A stretch of DNA of 5,387 nucleotides from an uncultured Treponema sp. (GTDB lineage Bacteria > Spirochaetota > Spirochaetia > Treponematales > Treponemataceae), in the NCBI GenBank assembly GCA_946611835.1, contig CAMOEE010000173.1:1-5387 (forward strand). Direction: 5' to 3'. The position numbers and the translations under genes were made by a program. Shown in pieces: positions 1-5,387 of the stretch (the stretch's first letter is position 1; each line of letters opens with the position of its first letter). A model generated the notes under the pieces. That model saw nothing but the letters and a program-made list of their open reading frames with translations. It did no database searches and was not told the DNA's origin.

Positions 1-143
1 CAATCATGGAAAAAGTCCTTGAGGAAATCAGCTTTGACGCTGACGAGCACGAGGGTGAGACTGTGAATGTAGACTCAAAATATGTCGACGAGAAGCTCAC
101 CGGTGTCGTAAAAGACCAGGATTTGAGCCGCTACATCTTGTAG
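1..143 (+). CDS. hslU: ATP-dependent protease ATPase subunit HslU, C-terminal end (partial)
   Basis: Reading from base 3 gives 46 codons ending in TAG at 141-143; the 5' part lies outside the window. The peptide runs from IMEKVLEEISFDA through a YVDEKL stretch to the terminal DQDLSRYIL. This matches the end of HslU (ClpY), whose C-terminus is typically EDLSR(F/Y)IL. HslU is the cytoplasmic AAA+ hexamer that unfolds substrates and feeds them into the HslV peptidase. In this family the extreme C-terminal tail inserts between HslV subunits and switches on proteolysis, so the intact tail argues for a functional protein. The AAA+ motifs are not visible here. hslV would be expected just upstream, but that cannot be seen. 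The stop codon touches the stop of the convergent cyclase gene with no base between, so any terminator must lie inside the neighbour's 3' end. Confidence 0.9.
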   Translation, partial: IMEKVLEEISFDADEHEGETVNVDSKYVDEKLTGVVKDQDLSRYIL

Positions 144-515
144 TTATTCGTAGAATTTGTACACATTGCCGCCCTCTTTCTTGCAGTCATACATGAGGGA
201 GTCGGCTTTTGTGTACATCTGCTCGAAGGTCTCGTCGCCCTCAATCATAACGGCTCCTAGGCTTATCGAGATTTTATGGCCCTGTAGCTCCGGAATCTTT
301 ATTTCTTCAATAATCTTCATGAATCTGTCGAGAACCACCTGTCCAGTCGCCTGACTATTGATATCAGGTGCGAATACCACGAATTCATCCCCGCCCAAAC
401 GAATCAGAATGTCCGAAGTGCGGAATGCTTTTTTCATTGATTTTGCGATTTCTATCAGAACTTTATCGCCGACTGCATGACCAAAAGTATCATTGATGTA
501 TTTGAATTTGTGGCA
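144..515 (-). pseudogene. Catalytic half of the GGDEF domain, separated by a frameshift
   Basis: This frame continues the diguanylate cyclase that starts at 2113. It opens at a TGA (516-518), so it can be read from 515. From 509 it gives KFKYINDTFGHAVGD, then RTSDILIRLGGDEFVVF and a normal domain end (ISISLGAV, ADSLMYDCKKEGGN). The GGDEF active-site signature is intact. An RxxD inhibitory site (RTSD) lies exactly five residues before it, as in product-inhibited cyclases. The first usable ATG is at 437, giving a 97-residue piece that lacks the FK..ND half of the domain. I see no Shine-Dalgarno before it, so independent translation is unlikely. Adding one base after 512 would restore a single protein of about 656 residues. 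The TAA at 144-146 abuts the hslU stop. Confidence 0.85.
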
Positions 516-2113
516 TCAAAAAGACAGAACATTCCTTTTTTACCATCGCTGACCGCATTGCGAACCTTGAATTCTCCGCTCCTTCTGTTGGATATTGATG
601 TGAGCGAGTCGGTCTCGGAGAGAATCAAAAGGCTTTCTTCCAGGTTTTTCTGCGCCGTCGTGTCTATGAAAGAGAAAATTATTACATTGTCACCGTTAGA
701 GAGTGTGACACTTTTTGCATGGCTGAGGAAGTAAACTTTTGTGCCGTCATCATGGATTGCGTAGGTCTCGTAGGCAATTTCTTCTTTTGATTTTTTAGCA
801 AGTTCCCGAACCTGTGCGATTTTTTGTTTTTCTTCCTCGTTGAACCTTTCCTTTATATCTTCCATTCGGAGCCGGTTTTTCTTGAGGGGATTGATTCCCC
901 AAAGCTCCAGTGCTTTTGTGTTCACAAGAAGGACATTGTTGTCCTCTGCATCTGTTACGAGGGTTCCGACAGTCTGGGCTTCGAGTAATTCAGAAAAAAG
1001 ATGATACTGGTTTTCCAGAACCGAATGAAGGTCCCTGACTGCGTTTGCGATTGTGCCGAATTCATCTTCCCTCTGGCAGTATTTTTTTATCTGCTCGTGG
1101 TGGGTGAAGTCATTTGCCTTCAGCCTGTCAATCTGAGCTGTCAATGCTCTCAAGGGCTTTGTCTGATAATCTACGCTGAAAGCACAGATTATTATCATTA
1201 TCATTGTGATAAAAAGACAGGCCGCTATGAGCATTTCCTGTACGAATTTTACCAGCTCAAAGACATTTTGCTTGGAATCTTCGATGGTCAATACCCAGTC
1301 CCGTTCTGCGATGTAATAGCAGGAGACGACCTTTTCTTTTGTCTGGAAATTGAAAGCCTTTTCGTGAGTCTGAGAATTCCTCAGATAGTGAATTGAATCC
1401 AGAATCTGAATGTCGCCACAAAACTGTCCTGCAAGCTCCTGATTGTCATTGAAAATAAATGTCTTTGTTTCTGCGTTTATCAGTGAATAACCGATTTTCT
1501 TTTCTGTAATTTGCTCAAGTTTTTCCCCCAGGGAGCTTGTGTAAAAAGCTCCTCCGGCAAAGCCGATTGCTTCGTTTTTTTCGTTAAAAACAGGTGCGTA
1601 GACCGGGATGACCATTTTGCCTGTTACGGGAGATGTGACGACTCCCTGGCAGAAGACCTTTCCGTGATTCCTGATTTGCTCTTCCAGGACTTTTGCAGCT
1701 GCCTCCGGCCTGAAAGTCTTGTTTTTGCATTCTGAATTTATATGTGAGAGAACATTTGTGTTCCATTCGGCGACATAAAGTCCTTCCACAAAGATGTGGC
1801 CCCTTCCATATTTGTCCGTAAGCTCATCGATTCTTTTTAATGTCCTGGGATTTGTTTTATCCTGTAAGATTTCACGGACTTCAAGAGTCTTGCTGTAGCC
1901 TTCGACGAAATCGCAGCAGTTTTCGATGTAAGTCTCAACCAGCTGTGCCTTGTCCCTGGCGATTGCGTTCATGTCGCTGATTGCTTTGACTGCGAGAATG
2001 CTTGTGAGACTGTGGTTTACGGCCACGAAAAGAAGGGCCATTGCAAGAAGTTCCACAATACCGATTATGATAGCGATTTTTATGCTTATTTTCTTAGTCC
2101 GTCTTATTCGCAT
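455..2113 (-). CDS. Membrane Cache-HAMP-PAS-GGDEF diguanylate cyclase, N-terminal part, frameshifted
   Basis: This 552-residue frame carries the sensor part of a diguanylate cyclase. From the sequence: membrane segment about 11-33; a large periplasmic region about 35-290, with a Cache-like stretch near 155-192 (VVTSPVTG, VYAPV, GFAGGAFY); a second membrane segment about 293-314; a HAMP linker about 315-368; a PAS domain about 375-490 (TVGTLVTDAEDN to FSFIDTTAQKN); then the opening of a GGDEF domain (TDSLTSISNRR, where the usual TDxLTG has Ser for Gly). Homology breaks after FDA at residue 534 (base 512). The last 18 residues are out-of-frame sequence. The active-site half follows in another frame (see 144-515). 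Start ATG at 2113 has AAAGGA a few bases upstream. In this family an external ligand sensed by Cache controls cyclic-di-GMP synthesis in the cytoplasm. As read, this product cannot make cyclic-di-GMP. Either it is a pseudogene or the reference has a one-base error. Confidence 0.85.
   Translation of the reverse strand: MRIRRTKKISIKIAIIIGIVELLAMALLFVAVNHSLTSILAVKAISDMNAIARDKAQLVETYIENCCDFVEGYSKTLEVREILQDKTNPRTLKRIDELTDKYGRGHIFVEGLYVAEWNTNVLSHINSECKNKTFRPEAAAKVLEEQIRNHGKVFCQGVVTSPVTGKMVIPVYAPVFNEKNEAIGFAGGAFYTSSLGEKLEQITEKKIGYSLINAETKTFIFNDNQELAGQFCGDIQILDSIHYLRNSQTHEKAFNFQTKEKVVSCYYIAERDWVLTIEDSKQNVFELVKFVQEMLIAACLFITMIMIIICAFSVDYQTKPLRALTAQIDRLKANDFTHHEQIKKYCQREDEFGTIANAVRDLHSVLENQYHLFSELLEAQTVGTLVTDAEDNNVLLVNTKALELWGINPLKKNRLRMEDIKERFNEEEKQKIAQVRELAKKSKEEIAYETYAIHDDGTKVYFLSHAKSVTLSNGDNVIIFSFIDTTAQKNLEESLLILSETDSLTSISNRRSGEFKVRNAVSDGKKGMFCLFDATNSNTSMILLVMQSAIKF
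510..513 (-). other. Frameshift site in the diguanylate cyclase gene
   Basis: On the minus strand the codons GAT GCC (517-512) encode the DA of the conserved FDAxxFK motif. They are followed by AC, then AAA TTC AAA (from 509) in the new frame. Restoring one base, for example GCC-GAC-AAA, would give the family-typical FDADKFKYIND. The lesion is not in a homopolymer. A TGA at 518-516 in the downstream frame confines any frame change to the few bases between 515 and 510. Confidence 0.8.
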
Positions 2114-2205
2114 ACTTTCCTTTTATTCTATTATTTTATCACGACTTGCGTGATTTCCATAGAAAAATTTTCAAGAATATGTACAATTAATACAGGGACA
2201 GAAAG
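2114..2205. promoter_or_regulatory. Divergent intergenic region with a 6-bp dyad
   Basis: These 92 AT-rich bases separate the start of the cyclase gene (minus strand) from the start of the AlkD-like gene (plus strand), so both promoters should lie here. The clearest element is a perfect inverted repeat, ATCACG-N5-CGTGAT, at 2138-2154. On the minus strand it directly adjoins a possible -10 (TAAAAT, 2138-2133). A possible plus-strand -10 is TACAAT at 2182-2187. No convincing -35 accompanies either hexamer. The dyad has the size of a small repressor or activator half-site pair, but no regulator is identified. Confidence 0.35.
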
Positions 2206-2913
2206 ATGACAAAATCAGAAATTTGCGAAAAACTTTTTTCTATGCAGGACACAAAATACCGTGATTTTCAGGCAAAGCTGATTCCGACTGTTTCTCCTTC
2301 TTCTGTAATAGGAGTACGTACGCCGCTTCTCCGCTCCTTTGCAAAAGAACTTTCTAAAAGTCTGGAACATGGGGATGGTGAAGGGGTGAATGATTTTCTC
2401 TCTTCTATCCCCCACAATTATTTTGATGAGAACCAGCTCCACGCATTTTTGATTTCTGAGCAGAAAGACTTTGACAAGTGTGTTATCCTTCTTGAGAAAT
2501 TTATCCCCTGCATCGACAACTGGGCGACATGCGACCAGCTTTCACCAAAAGTCTTCAAAAAAAAGCATGAAAGGCTTTTTCCGCTTATTGAAAAATGGCT
2601 TTCCTCAAACAAAACTTACACAATCCGTTTTGCCATCGGGCTTCTCATGCAGCACTTCCTTGATTCGGACTTCAATCCTTCTTACCTTGAAAAAGTCGCA
2701 GAAATCCGCTCCGAAGAATATTATGTGAACATGATGATTGCCTGGTACTTTGCGACAGCTCTCGCAAAACAATGGGAAAGCACAATTCCCTACATGGAGC
2801 AGAAAAAACTTAGTCCGTGGACTCACAATAAGACGATTCAAAAGGCCGTTGAAAGCTTTCGTATCTCTCCGGATCAAAAAGAATATTTGAAATCGCTCAA
2901 AACTCGACTATAA
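2206..2913 (+). CDS. AlkD-like DNA alkylation repair protein (HEAT-repeat DNA glycosylase family)
   Basis: This 235-residue, all-helical, soluble protein resembles the DNA_alkylation (AlkD-like) family. Family members use stacked HEAT-like repeats to hold DNA and excise N3- or N7-alkylated purines without flipping the base. In Bacillus cereus AlkD the key residues are W109, D113, R148 and W187. This protein has candidates at matching spacing: W106 and D110 in IDNWATCD, R141 in TIRFAIGLLMQ, and W180 in MMIAWYFATAL. The early segment SSVIGVRTPLLRSFAKEL also fits the family. Length is close to AlkD's usual 230-240 residues. ATG at 2206 is preceded by AGGGA about eight bases upstream. The gene stands 8 bp before the putative nuclease gene and divergent from the cyclase gene. 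Some family branches lack glycosylase activity, so the family call is firm while catalysis is inferred from residues. Confidence 0.85.
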   Translation: MTKSEICEKLFSMQDTKYRDFQAKLIPTVSPSSVIGVRTPLLRSFAKELSKSLEHGDGEGVNDFLSSIPHNYFDENQLHAFLISEQKDFDKCVILLEKFIPCIDNWATCDQLSPKVFKKKHERLFPLIEKWLSSNKTYTIRFAIGLLMQHFLDSDFNPSYLEKVAEIRSEEYYVNMMIAWYFATALAKQWESTIPYMEQKKLSPWTHNKTIQKAVESFRISPDQKEYLKSLKTRL

Positions 2914-2914
2914 T
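2887..2914 (+). promoter_or_regulatory. Near-consensus sigma70 promoter overlapping the alkD-like stop codon
   Basis: TTGAAA (2887-2892) lies 16 bases before a perfect TATAAT (2909-2914). The -10 overlaps the last codon and TAA stop of the AlkD-like gene. Counting from the -10, transcription would begin at about 2920-2922, on or beside the A of the next gene's ATG at 2922, which predicts a leaderless or almost leaderless mRNA. No Shine-Dalgarno sequence precedes that ATG, which agrees. The hexamers could also be a chance product of coding sequence followed by CTA-TAA in an AT-rich context. Confidence 0.45.
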
Positions 2915-2921
2915 AGAATAA

Positions 2922-4115
2922 ATGAACGACATCGAGAATCTCGAAAAAATCATCAGGCAGGTGTTCGGCGTTCAGAAGGTCATAAAAAACCGTGAGAACA
3001 CGAACAAGTGCATTGCGCCTCTCAACCGAAAGCCTCACAACCTCTTCGCCAGAAATTTCTACGAACGCTTGCGAAGACTGAACGAAAAATTTGCCGGTGA
3101 CCGTCCTACAATCAACGACATCGCCGAGCGGGTCAAAAACATCGGTGAGGCAAAAAATTCCGGCTGGGCAGGGCCTTACTCAGAGCTTGTCGCCCTTGAT
3201 TTTTACTCACAGTTCTCAGAATTCTTCAGTCTTTCCTATATAAACCTGCTTCCGATAAAAAATCACCCGGCATCGATACCGGCACTCAAAGGTCAGAAGG
3301 AAGTCATTGATATCGATTTGTGCCTTCATCTCAGGCATGACAAAGTTTTCACTGACATAAAAAGCTTCAACTGCATCCACCAGAACATCCTCGATGAAGT
3401 GATTGAGGTCGTGGAGGAATATTCCCTGGTCACTCTGGGAAAAAGCGTGATGATTGGAGTTGACAACCTCTCTAGCATCGATTACACCGAGGTAAAGTCC
3501 CACTTAGGCTACGAAAAACGAAAAATCTACTACGCCCTTACCGAAGCAATCACACAAGACCGCCGTCTTGTCCGCTATGAGTCGAAAACCGGCATCGTTT
3601 TCACATTCCGCATCGAATATTCTGACTCAATCAGCACTGTCAGGGAATACTCACCCTTTGCGATGGCCGAGGCATACAAGTACAAATTCCTCGATTACGG
3701 TTCAAAACTCCTCGACAACGAATATTCCGTAATCACCATGGTTCGGAATTCTTATTTCAATGAGGAGACGGTTGATTTCGGTGACTTCAATAATATGTTT
3801 TACCGTTCCCTTGCCAGGCGCACCTTCATCGAGCTTGCCCGAATCAAAGAAAAAGCCTCCCGTTACTCTCAGAACTATCAGAACGACAAAATCCGGGTGA
3901 GCGATGTCTCAAAGAACCTTGCCGGAATTGTCTTCATAGACGACGAAAGTCCTGTTGAGAGCGAAATCGAAAAACTCTATTCTACATATTTTTACCTTAA
4001 TCCGAACTACGCCAACAAAAAGCCCCTCACAATCCGAAAGCTGGAGAAATATTTCCGTAACGAGAGGGAATGTCAGATTAAGGATTTTGATGATTTTAGG
4101 TGGGATAATTATTAA
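2922..4115 (+). CDS. Uncharacterised protein with a possible PD-(D/E)XK nuclease core
   Basis: I do not recognise this 397-residue protein by name. It is soluble, with no signal peptide or membrane segment. Residues 80-150 contain an arrangement like a PD-(D/E)XK nuclease: a helix with E88 (GPYSELVALDFY), a strand with D130/D132 (VIDIDLCL), and after 13-15 residues a strand ending in D145-I-K147 (VFTDIKSF). A basic helical region (34-60) precedes it. The later part has hydrophobic strands (VMIGV, IVFTFRIEY, YSVITMVRN, AGIVFIDDES) and a helical stretch (290-315). Function is inferred from this pattern alone. An in-frame TAA at 2919-2921 makes ATG 2922 the earliest start. GTG at 2961 (V14), with AGG upstream, is an alternative. 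The gene follows the AlkD-like gene by 8 bp but may have its own promoter (2887-2914). The 3' end runs straight into the heptamer array. Confidence 0.75.
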   Translation: MNDIENLEKIIRQVFGVQKVIKNRENTNKCIAPLNRKPHNLFARNFYERLRRLNEKFAGDRPTINDIAERVKNIGEAKNSGWAGPYSELVALDFYSQFSEFFSLSYINLLPIKNHPASIPALKGQKEVIDIDLCLHLRHDKVFTDIKSFNCIHQNILDEVIEVVEEYSLVTLGKSVMIGVDNLSSIDYTEVKSHLGYEKRKIYYALTEAITQDRRLVRYESKTGIVFTFRIEYSDSISTVREYSPFAMAEAYKYKFLDYGSKLLDNEYSVITMVRNSYFNEETVDFGDFNNMFYRSLARRTFIELARIKEKASRYSQNYQNDKIRVSDVSKNLAGIVFIDDESPVESEIEKLYSTYFYLNPNYANKKPLTIRKLEKYFRNERECQIKDFDDFRWDNY

Positions 4116-4185
4116 GTTAGGAGTTAGGAATGAGGAGTTAGGAGTTAGCAAGTAGCAGGTAGCGGTTTGTAAGTAGCAGTTAGAA
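4116..4185 (+). repeat. Degenerate 7-nt tandem array (consensus GTTAGGA / GTTAGCA)
   Basis: Starting at the first base after the TAA stop at 4113-4115, the sequence divides into about ten 7-nt units. GTTAGGA occurs at 4116, 4123 and 4137, with ATGAGGA at 4130. Drifting units follow: GTTAGCA (4144), AGTAGCA (4151 and 4172), GGTAGCG (4158), GTTTGTA (4165) and GTTAGAA (4179). Most units contain TAG, and because 7 is not a multiple of 3 these stops rotate through all three frames. From memory, similar heptamer arrays occur between genes in cyanobacteria and some other bacteria; I have not checked this. Confidence 0.8.
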
Positions 4186-4215
4186 AAAAATAGCTCATGC
4201 TAAGCTCTGAATAAT

Positions 4216-4236
4216 TGCTAACTGCTCACTGCTCAC
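4216..4236 (-). repeat. Three inverted heptamers facing the 4116-4185 array
   Basis: On the minus strand this reads GTGAGCA, GTGAGCA, GTTAGCA, the same family as the upstream array but in opposite orientation. It can pair with the array in more than one register: AGCAGTTAG (4175-4183) matches CTAACTGCT (4218-4226) over 9 bp, and AGTTAGCAA (4143-4151) matches 4215-4223 over 9 bp. The loop between contains a small TAGC-TCAT-GCTA hairpin at 4191-4202. A run of seven T follows at 4237-4243, so the structure might end transcripts of the upstream plus-strand gene. The T run also overlaps the stop codon of the minus-strand small gene. Confidence 0.7.
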
Positions 4237-4241
4237 TTTTT

Positions 4242-4406
4242 TTACATTCGTCCTGCGGCTCTTTCCTGTTTTTCCCAGTCAGCTTTGGGCATGTATTCGA
4301 CCACGACCTTGCCGTCAATTTCATCAACTTTAGTCATGGCGAATTCCTCGTAATGCTGAATGAGCCAGGCGTCATATTCCGTCCAGTTGTTAAATGTTTC
4401 GGTCAT
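4242..4406 (-). CDS. Small hypothetical protein, 54 residues
   Basis: The product runs from MTETFNNWTEYDAWLIQ to a terminal EKQERAAGRM and is acidic and soluble, rich in aromatic residues early (W8, Y11, W14, Y19), with a short strand-like segment (GKVVVEYM) and a charged helical end. I do not recognise its family. ATG at 4406 is chosen because AAAGGA sits five bases upstream, an ideal Shine-Dalgarno spacing. The frame remains open upstream to a GTG at 4430, which would add eight residues, but that codon lies inside the CACAGAG repeat and lacks a comparable ribosome site. The gene is bracketed by two unrelated repeat families and points the same way as ilvD. The good ribosome binding site and protein-like composition favour a real gene. 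Confidence 0.6.
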   Translation of the reverse strand: MTETFNNWTEYDAWLIQHYEEFAMTKVDEIDGKVVVEYMPKADWEKQERAAGRM

Positions 4407-4425
4407 AAAATTCCTTTTTAAATTC

Positions 4426-4506
4426 CTCACAGAGCTTAGGAGCGCACAGAGAATTAAAGGATTAGAGATAAAATAATCTCTCTGTGAACTCTGTGCCCTC
4501 TGTGAG
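4426..4506. repeat. CTCTGTG/CACAGAG repeat with 9-nt periodicity and nested inverted copies
   Basis: Three copies of CTCTGTG occur at exact 9-nt steps (4480-4486, 4489-4495, 4498-4504), separated by AA and CC. Two inverted copies, CACAGAG, lie upstream at 4428-4434 and 4445-4451. CTCACAGAG (4426-4434) is fully complementary to CTCTGTGAG (4498-4506). An inner hairpin, AGAGAT (4464-4469) with ATCTCT (4476-4481), has a 6-nt loop. The element fills most of the gap between ilvD and the small gene, so the ilvD transcript could fold into a long imperfect stem here. No clean U-tract follows in the minus direction, so I do not call it a terminator. From memory, CACAGAG-type repeats recur in genomes of several phyla; not verified here. 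Confidence 0.75.
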
Positions 4507-4522
4507 AAATTTTTCCCTTTTT

Positions 4523-5387
4523 CTATTGTAAGATTGCTCCCTTGTCAGCAGAAGAAACGAGTTTTGCATAGCGTGCCAAGTAGCCTGTCTTTACTTTTGG
4601 CTCCGGGGCTTTCCATGCGGCACGGCGTTTTGCAAGTTCTTCATCGCTTACGTCAAGGTGAATCTTATAGTTATTGATGTCGAGGGTGATTTTGTCACCT
4701 TCCTGAACGAGAGCAATTGGACCACCCACGGCAGCTTCCGGTGAACAGTGACCAAGAGAGGCACCGCGGGTAGCGCCAGAGAATCGTCCGTCTGTAATCA
4801 AGGCAACCTGCTTGTCCAAGCCCTGACCTGCGAGGGCTGCTGTGACTGCGAGCATCTCACGCATACCAGGGCCTCCTTTCGGGCCTTCGTAGCGGATTAC
4901 GACTACATCGCCAGGGTGAATCTGAGCCTTCTGAACGGCTTCCATTGCCTCGCTCTCATCGTTGAATACGCGGGCAGGGCCTGTGTGAAGCATAAGCTCT
5001 TTTGCACAAGCTGAGCGTTTAACGACAGTTCCGTTAGGAGCAAGGTTTCCGAACAAAATTGCGATTCCGCCGTTGTCTGAGAACGGGTTTTCAATTGGGC
5101 GCAAGATTTCCGGGTTGCGGTTTTTGACGCCCTTGATGTTCTCTGCGATTGTTTTACCTGTCGCTGTGATAAGGTTTGTGTTGATGAGATTTTTCTTTGC
5201 AAGCTCCGCAAGCACAGCCTGAACTCCGCCCGCATCGTCAAGCTCGCACATGAAAGTATGGCCTGCAGGAGCCAAGTGGCAGAGGTTCGGAGTGCGGTTA
5301 GAGATTTCATTTACTTCGTGCAAATCAAGCTCAAGGCCTGCCTCGTGCATGATGGCCGGAACATGGAGCATTGTGTTTGAAGAGCAG
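4523..5387 (-). CDS. ilvD: Dihydroxy-acid dehydratase, C-terminal half (partial)
   Basis: The frame enters at the right edge of the window (CSSNTMLHVPAIMHEAG) and ends at TAG (4523-4525); about 287 residues are visible of the 550-570 usual for the family. IlvD is the cytoplasmic iron-sulfur enzyme that dehydrates 2,3-dihydroxy-isovalerate and -methylvalerate to the keto acid precursors of valine, isoleucine and leucine. Visible family signatures are NPFSDNGGIAILFGNLAPNG, RYEGPKGGPGMREML, and ITDGRFSGATRG followed by HCSPEAAVGGPIALV. The Ser in DGRFSG (codon 4780-4778) corresponds to the proposed catalytic base. The CSSNT sequence fits the clostridial type of IlvD rather than the GGSTNT type. 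The N-terminal cluster-binding cysteines lie outside the window. Downstream on the same strand are the CACAGAG repeat and the 54-residue gene. No attenuator can be judged because the start is not in view. Confidence 0.95.
   Translation of the reverse strand, partial: CSSNTMLHVPAIMHEAGLELDLHEVNEISNRTPNLCHLAPAGHTFMCELDDAGGVQAVLAELAKKNLINTNLITATGKTIAENIKGVKNRNPEILRPIENPFSDNGGIAILFGNLAPNGTVVKRSACAKELMLHTGPARVFNDESEAMEAVQKAQIHPGDVVVIRYEGPKGGPGMREMLAVTAALAGQGLDKQVALITDGRFSGATRGASLGHCSPEAAVGGPIALVQEGDKITLDINNYKIHLDVSDEELAKRRAAWKAPEPKVKTGYLARYAKLVSSADKGAILQ

Noticed and set aside
510..530. Programmed frameshifting as an explanation for the split cyclase gene, using the T5 run just upstream.
   Set aside because: A TGA at 518-516 in the downstream frame lies between the T run and the resumed homology, so slipping at the T run would end in that stop. 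No slippery heptamer exists in the remaining few bases.
1001..1396. Plus-strand 131-codon open frame opposite the cyclase gene.
   Set aside because: It lies wholly antisense to the well-supported Cache/HAMP/PAS coding frame, has low-complexity Cys/Phe-rich content, and no recognisable domain.
2605..2877. Minus-strand 90-codon open frame opposite the AlkD-like gene.
   Set aside because: It is antisense to a frame with conserved AlkD-family residues. It has no ribosome binding site or domain support.
4116..4236. CRISPR array or telomere-like TTAGG repeat.
   Set aside because: The unit is 7 nt with no spacers, which excludes CRISPR. The resemblance to telomere repeats is superficial because the array is short, degenerate and lies between bacterial genes.
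4426..4506. Intrinsic terminator of ilvD.
   Set aside because: Stems are possible, but no uninterrupted U-tract follows the hairpins in the minus direction, so it is kept as a repeat only.
4903..5310. Minus-strand 135-codon open frame overlapping ilvD.
   Set aside because: It is an alternate frame of ilvD, whose own frame carries unmistakable family motifs. The Ser/Arg/Thr-rich composition is typical of a shadow frame.

Overview
This is a bacterial chromosomal window of moderate GC, with Shine-Dalgarno starts on most genes and one gene that may lack one. The gene set (HslU, a Cache/HAMP/PAS/GGDEF sensor, an AlkD-like HEAT protein, a clostridial-type IlvD) and the style of the intergenic repeats would fit a host-associated spirochaete of the Treponema type. 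That assignment is an impression from protein wording, not a computed result. No phage, transposase, CRISPR or RNA gene is visible.

Layout. Bases 1-143 are the last 46 codons of hslU (+), the ATPase of the HslUV protease. The stop of a membrane-bound diguanylate cyclase gene (144-2113, -) directly abuts the hslU stop. This cyclase gene is broken: one base is missing near 511/512, inside the GGDEF domain. The 552-residue frame therefore ends in a scrambled tail, and the catalytic GGDEF half lies in another frame. A 92-bp divergent intergenic region with a perfect 6-bp dyad leads to an AlkD-like DNA alkylation repair gene (2206-2913, +). Eight bases after it comes a 397-residue protein (2922-4115, +) that I do not recognise by family; its residues line up with a PD-(D/E)XK nuclease core. 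A near-consensus sigma70 promoter overlaps the alkD-like stop codon and would start a transcript at or next to the ATG of this gene.

Bases 4116-4522 are repeat-rich. A degenerate 7-nt tandem array (about ten units) faces three inverted units. Next is a 54-codon gene on the minus strand (4242-4406). Then comes a second, unrelated repeat built on CTCTGTG with 9-nt spacing and nested inverted copies. The window ends inside ilvD (4523-5387, -), the dihydroxy-acid dehydratase of branched-chain amino acid synthesis, which lacks its N-terminal half here only because the window ends.

The genes do not form one pathway. hslU and ilvD are housekeeping genes flanking an accessory stretch. The only pair that might work together is the AlkD-like protein and the putative nuclease, both plausible DNA-acting proteins. 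Most deserving of a second look are this pair, the possible leaderless start, the cyclase frameshift, and the two periodic repeat families bracketing a tiny gene.
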